Below, in pieces: positions 5,063 through 7,114 of a stretch of DNA of 7,114 nucleotides. The stretch covers positions 1 through 7,114 of the forward strand of contig JAAYMG010000147.1 in NCBI GenBank assembly GCA_012521525.1, written 5' to 3'. The notes under the pieces were generated by a model that did not search any database, was not told the DNA's origin, and worked only from the letters and a program-made list of their open reading frames with translations. The translations under genes were made by a program, and so were the position numbers. The stretch comes from Clostridiales bacterium. GTDB lineage: Bacteria > Bacillota > Clostridia > Oscillospirales > JAAYOS01. Every line of letters starts with the position of its first letter. Within the stretch, counting starts at the first letter, position 1.

Positions 5063-7046
5063 TATATAGATAGCTCTTCCTTACAAATGGTATTCTCTTC
5101 CACAGTTTCTTGAGGTACGGCATCACATAGTAGTCAAGTCCGAGAGTTCTGCCTCCTCCGATCAATACGGCAACTGCGGCAAAAATCATCCAGAAAGTCC
5201 CGAGATAAAGACCTGTCGTGGAAACAAACATAAGCTGCAGCACAAGGGAAAAAGCTGATGCAGGCATCGTGAACAGGCCGCCGATCATGGCCAGACCTAT
5301 AAGTATCTCAGCCACAACTATAAAACCTTGCATGAAAAGCTGCATTCCGTTATTGGGCAATACGAGTTTATTTATGAAATCGTTCAGCAGAGGGATATCA
5401 AGCTTGAATGCGTAATCACCGAGTGTGGCCGCAGCAGGATCGGTCCCGCATACAAATATCGTCCTGAATAATCCTAACCAGTTGATATTGAAGATGACCT
5501 CTCCGGCCGACTGCACTGCAGCGCCGGTCGCACCGGTCACTGCATCGGCTACGGCACCGGTAGCACTGGTCGCAGCATCTGCAGCCGTAGAAGCAGAGGT
5601 AGAGACACCGTTAATTATGCTCTCATACCAGGCATTGGCACCGCCGAAAAATGCCGAAAGTTTTGGGGAAGTAAACCAGCCTTCTATCGCCTTCATAACG
5701 CCTTCGAACACCCAAACCGCCCCGAGCCACACTCTTAGCGGCATCAGCAGAAAGCTGGGAGTCCGGTTCGAGAAGTGACCTCCGACAAAGCTGCGTCTGT
5801 TGCGTATGGTAAAGATCTCATGGTACAAATAGCTGAAGATCTTGTTCCATCCCAAGACCTGGGCAAAATATACGATGTTTATAAAGTGCTTGGTAAACAT
5901 CGCGAAGAAGGATGGCAGGTTTATCATCCTGTTGGGCAAGCCGACTCTTGCAACACCGAACCTGCCTCCGATGCATACCATTACTCCGTGGAATTTGGGT
6001 TTATACTCTTTGAGTTCTCCCTGTCCTGTTACGGATGCGAATATGTTGTGAGCAATGATCTTGGCGCAGTTCTCACAATTTTCGACCATCTGTGGGACCG
6101 GATCCTTCTCCCCTTCAGGGATATAGAACATGTTGTCCCCGGCAACGTAAACAGATTCGTCATCAAGCGAACGGCAATAAGCATCGGTCTTTATGCGTCC
6201 GCGTCCCGCAGACTGAAGCTGCTTGGAAGCTTCCGCCGTTATATCGGCACTTTCGATACCGGCAGTCCATATGACGGTGCCTGCCATTTTACGGATCACA
6301 TTGCCGTCTTTTTTGAGCTCTATAAAGTCTTTGCCGATCTCGCATACGTTTGTGCCCAGCATCACTTCGACGCCCATTTTCCTGAGACGCCTTTCCGCCT
6401 TTTGGGACAGCTTCTCGGGAAGGATCGGCACCACCCTGCTCAATGCGTCAACGTTTACGATAGTAACCTCGTCCCTGGCGATTTCAAACTTTTCGCACAG
6501 GAACGGTACATATTCGGCAAGCTCGCCCGCCATTTCGACGCCGGTGAAACCTGCGCCCACAACGTAAAATGTAAGCAGTTTTCTCCTGTCGGCCTCATCT
6601 GACAACCTCGCAGCCTTCCGGAATACGTCCAGGATGCGATTTTTCAGGATCACCGCGTCATCGTATGACCAAAGCTTGTAACTGTTTTCCTCAGCGCCGG
6701 GTACGCCATAAAAAGTTGGCTTGGACCCTGCGGCCAAAACCAGATAGTCGTACGGATAGTTGCCCGAAACACCTTTTACCGTCTTGCTCTCATAATCCAC
6801 CGAGACAGCTGTATCAAGCTTTACGTTGACCTTCCTGCCGGCAAACATTTTTGCAAGGCTTATCTTTATACTATCCTCATCTACACGGCCAGCTGCCACC
6901 TCATGCAGCTCCGTCAGCATCGTATGGAACGGGTTTTTGTCTATCAAGGTAATGTTTACTGTATCGTTCTTCTTAAACTTCTTCGAGAGTTTTTTTGCTA
7001 TCAAAACCCCGGCATAACCTGCACCCAAGATTACGATATTCTTCAA
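5055..7046 (-). CDS. ndh2: Type II NADH dehydrogenase of the extracellular electron transfer pathway, with C-terminal DoxX-like membrane domain
   Basis: Single-subunit flavoprotein expected to oxidise cytoplasmic NADH and reduce a membrane demethylmenaquinone. The 663 residues begin with an NDH-2 domain (about 1-415): FAD-binding GAGYAG at 8-13, the NAD-binding fold with GAGFTG at 164-169 followed by VEMAGEL, and the third flavin motif VYVAGD at 299-304. The usual NDH-2 quinone-site motif AQxAxQQ is not recognisable; the corresponding region reads PQMVENCENCA (318-328). NDH-2 enzymes usually have about 400 residues. The extra C-terminal part has four likely membrane spans (about 434-456, 569-591, 596-614, 615-632), resembling DoxX. 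Between spans 1 and 2 is a loop of about 110 residues with an Ala/Thr/Ser-rich linker (481-516). Basic residues before span 1 and after span 4 place the NDH-2 domain and C-terminus inside and the loop outside. The TTG start is chosen because AGGGAGGT lies 7 bases upstream. The stop overlaps dmkB by 8 bases. The ndh2 call rests on domain content plus neighbours. Confidence 0.93.
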   Translation of the reverse strand: MKNIVILGAGYAGVLIAKKLSKKFKKNDTVNITLIDKNPFHTMLTELHEVAAGRVDEDSIKISLAKMFAGRKVNVKLDTAVSVDYESKTVKGVSGNYPYDYLVLAAGSKPTFYGVPGAEENSYKLWSYDDAVILKNRILDVFRKAARLSDEADRRKLLTFYVVGAGFTGVEMAGELAEYVPFLCEKFEIARDEVTIVNVDALSRVVPILPEKLSQKAERRLRKMGVEVMLGTNVCEIGKDFIELKKDGNVIRKMAGTVIWTAGIESADITAEASKQLQSAGRGRIKTDAYCRSLDDESVYVAGDNMFYIPEGEKDPVPQMVENCENCAKIIAHNIFASVTGQGELKEYKPKFHGVMVCIGGRFGVARVGLPNRMINLPSFFAMFTKHFINIVYFAQVLGWNKIFSYLYHEIFTIRNRRSFVGGHFSNRTPSFLLMPLRVWLGAVWVFEGVMKAIEGWFTSPKLSAFFGGANAWYESIINGVSTSASTAADAATSATGAVADAVTGATGAAVQSAGEVIFNINWLGLFRTIFVCGTDPAAATLGDYAFKLDIPLLNDFINKLVLPNNGMQLFMQGFIVVAEILIGLAMIGGLFTMPASAFSLVLQLMFVSTTGLYLGTFWMIFAAVAVLIGGGRTLGLDYYVMPYLKKLWKRIPFVRKSYLYND
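5514..5579 (-). repeat. Tandem 11-residue repeat in the Ndh2 extracytosolic loop, flavinylation-motif-like
   Basis: Two adjacent 33-base units encode DAATSATGAVA (490-500) and DAVTGATGAAV (501-511). The units differ at several bases but share most, which suggests a tandem duplication. Each begins with a sequence resembling the ApbE target pattern D-x-x-[ST]-[GAS]-A-T. Low-complexity 11-residue amphipathic helical repeats could produce the same look by chance. Confidence 0.7.
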
Positions 7047-7053
7047 AATATGG

Positions 7054-7061
7054 ACCTCCCT
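7054..7061 (-). promoter_or_regulatory. Ribosome binding site of ndh2 (decides the TTG start)
   Basis: The minus strand reads AGGGAGGT, a near-ideal Shine-Dalgarno sequence, with a 7-base spacer before TTG at 7046-7044. That TTG is followed at once by the beta strand and GAGYAG motif that open every NDH-2, so there is no room for a later start. Confidence 0.85.
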
Positions 7062-7067
7062 GATGAA

Positions 7068-7093
7068 TGTGGGACAAAATTATTGTGGGACAA
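7068..7093. repeat. Direct repeat of TGTGGGACAA upstream of ndh2
   Basis: The 10-base sequence TGTGGGACAA occurs at 7068-7077 and again at 7084-7093. The 16-base offset is about one and a half helical turns. The second copy forms the core of the palindrome; the first has only three perfectly paired bases on each side of GGG. It may be a second, weaker binding site for the same regulator. Confidence 0.5.
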
Positions 7094-7097
7094 TAAT
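7079..7097. promoter_or_regulatory. Perfect palindrome ATTATTGT-GGG-ACAATAAT, candidate operator
   Basis: Two perfect 8-base inverted arms are separated by GGG. The element overlaps the candidate -10 and the predicted transcription start, the classic position of a repressor site. A second, degenerate copy of the core (TGTGGGACAA) lies 16 bases nearer ndh2. The pattern resembles, but does not match, Rex (TTGTTAA-type), Fur or PerR boxes. The regulator is unknown. Confidence 0.5.
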
Positions 7098-7101
7098 AGC
7101 A
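7093..7101 (-). promoter_or_regulatory. Candidate extended -10 promoter element for the operon
   Basis: On the minus strand the sequence reads TGCTATTAT, matching the extended -10 pattern TGnTATAAT with one difference. A start point about seven bases downstream would lie near 7086, giving a leader of about 40 bases before the ndh2 TTG. The matching -35 position would fall just beyond base 7114, outside the window, so it cannot be checked. An A/T-rich alternative -10 further downstream is possible. Confidence 0.45.
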
Positions 7102-7114
7102 CATTACTATGACA

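Noticed and set aside
5775..6602. 275-codon open frame on the plus strand
   Set aside because: It is antisense to the NDH-2 domain of ndh2, and its composition is what a shadow frame would give.
7079..7097. Assigning the palindrome to Rex, Fur or PerR
   Set aside because: Arm sequence and spacing differ from each consensus: Rex prefers TTGTTAA-type arms and Fur/PerR use 7-1-7 A/T-rich arms. Naming the regulator would be a guess.
1..7114. CRISPR arrays, tRNA or rRNA genes, insertion sequences, attachment sites
   Set aside because: No regularly spaced repeats, cloverleaf sequences, transposase genes or terminal inverted repeats were seen; coding density by the EET genes leaves no room for them.

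Overview
All seven protein genes lie on the minus strand, so transcription runs from high to low coordinates. Together they form a near-complete flavin-based extracellular electron transfer (FLEET/EET) locus of the kind first described in Listeria monocytogenes. The order of transcription is ndh2 (7046-5055), dmkB (5062-4061), dmkA (4061-3147), eetA (3097-2708), eetB (2633-2070), pplA (2034-1024) and fmnB (921 to beyond base 1, cut by the window edge). No gene-free stretch exceeds about 100 bases.

The window suggests a Gram-positive Firmicute, probably an anaerobic Clostridia-type organism. Two proteins carry lipoprotein signal peptides with lipoboxes. Several Shine-Dalgarno sequences are strong, TTG and GTG starts are frequent, and the locus is Gram-positive in type. 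Genus or species cannot be called from the sequence.

How the genes probably work together, from known EET biology: Ndh2 oxidises cytoplasmic NADH and passes electrons to a membrane quinone. DmkB makes the polyprenyl tail and DmkA attaches it to dihydroxynaphthoate, giving a demethylmenaquinone pool for this pathway. EetA and EetB are membrane components of uncertain role. FmnB, an extracytosolic ApbE-type flavin transferase, attaches FMN covalently to the lipoprotein PplA, which carries electrons towards extracellular acceptors. No flavin transporter (RibU/FmnA type) is present in the window.

Upstream of ndh2 (7062-7114) there is a candidate extended -10 element overlapped by a perfect 8+3+8 palindrome, which suggests a repressor-controlled operon promoter. 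Between pplA and fmnB a strong 14-bp hairpin without a U-tract ends three bases before the fmnB ribosome binding site.

The least expected feature is in Ndh2. Its C-terminal DoxX-like membrane domain has a long predicted extracytosolic loop with an Ala/Thr-rich tandem 11-residue repeat. Each copy looks like an ApbE flavinylation motif (DAATSAT and DAVTGAT). This raises the testable possibility that the dehydrogenase itself is flavinylated by FmnB.
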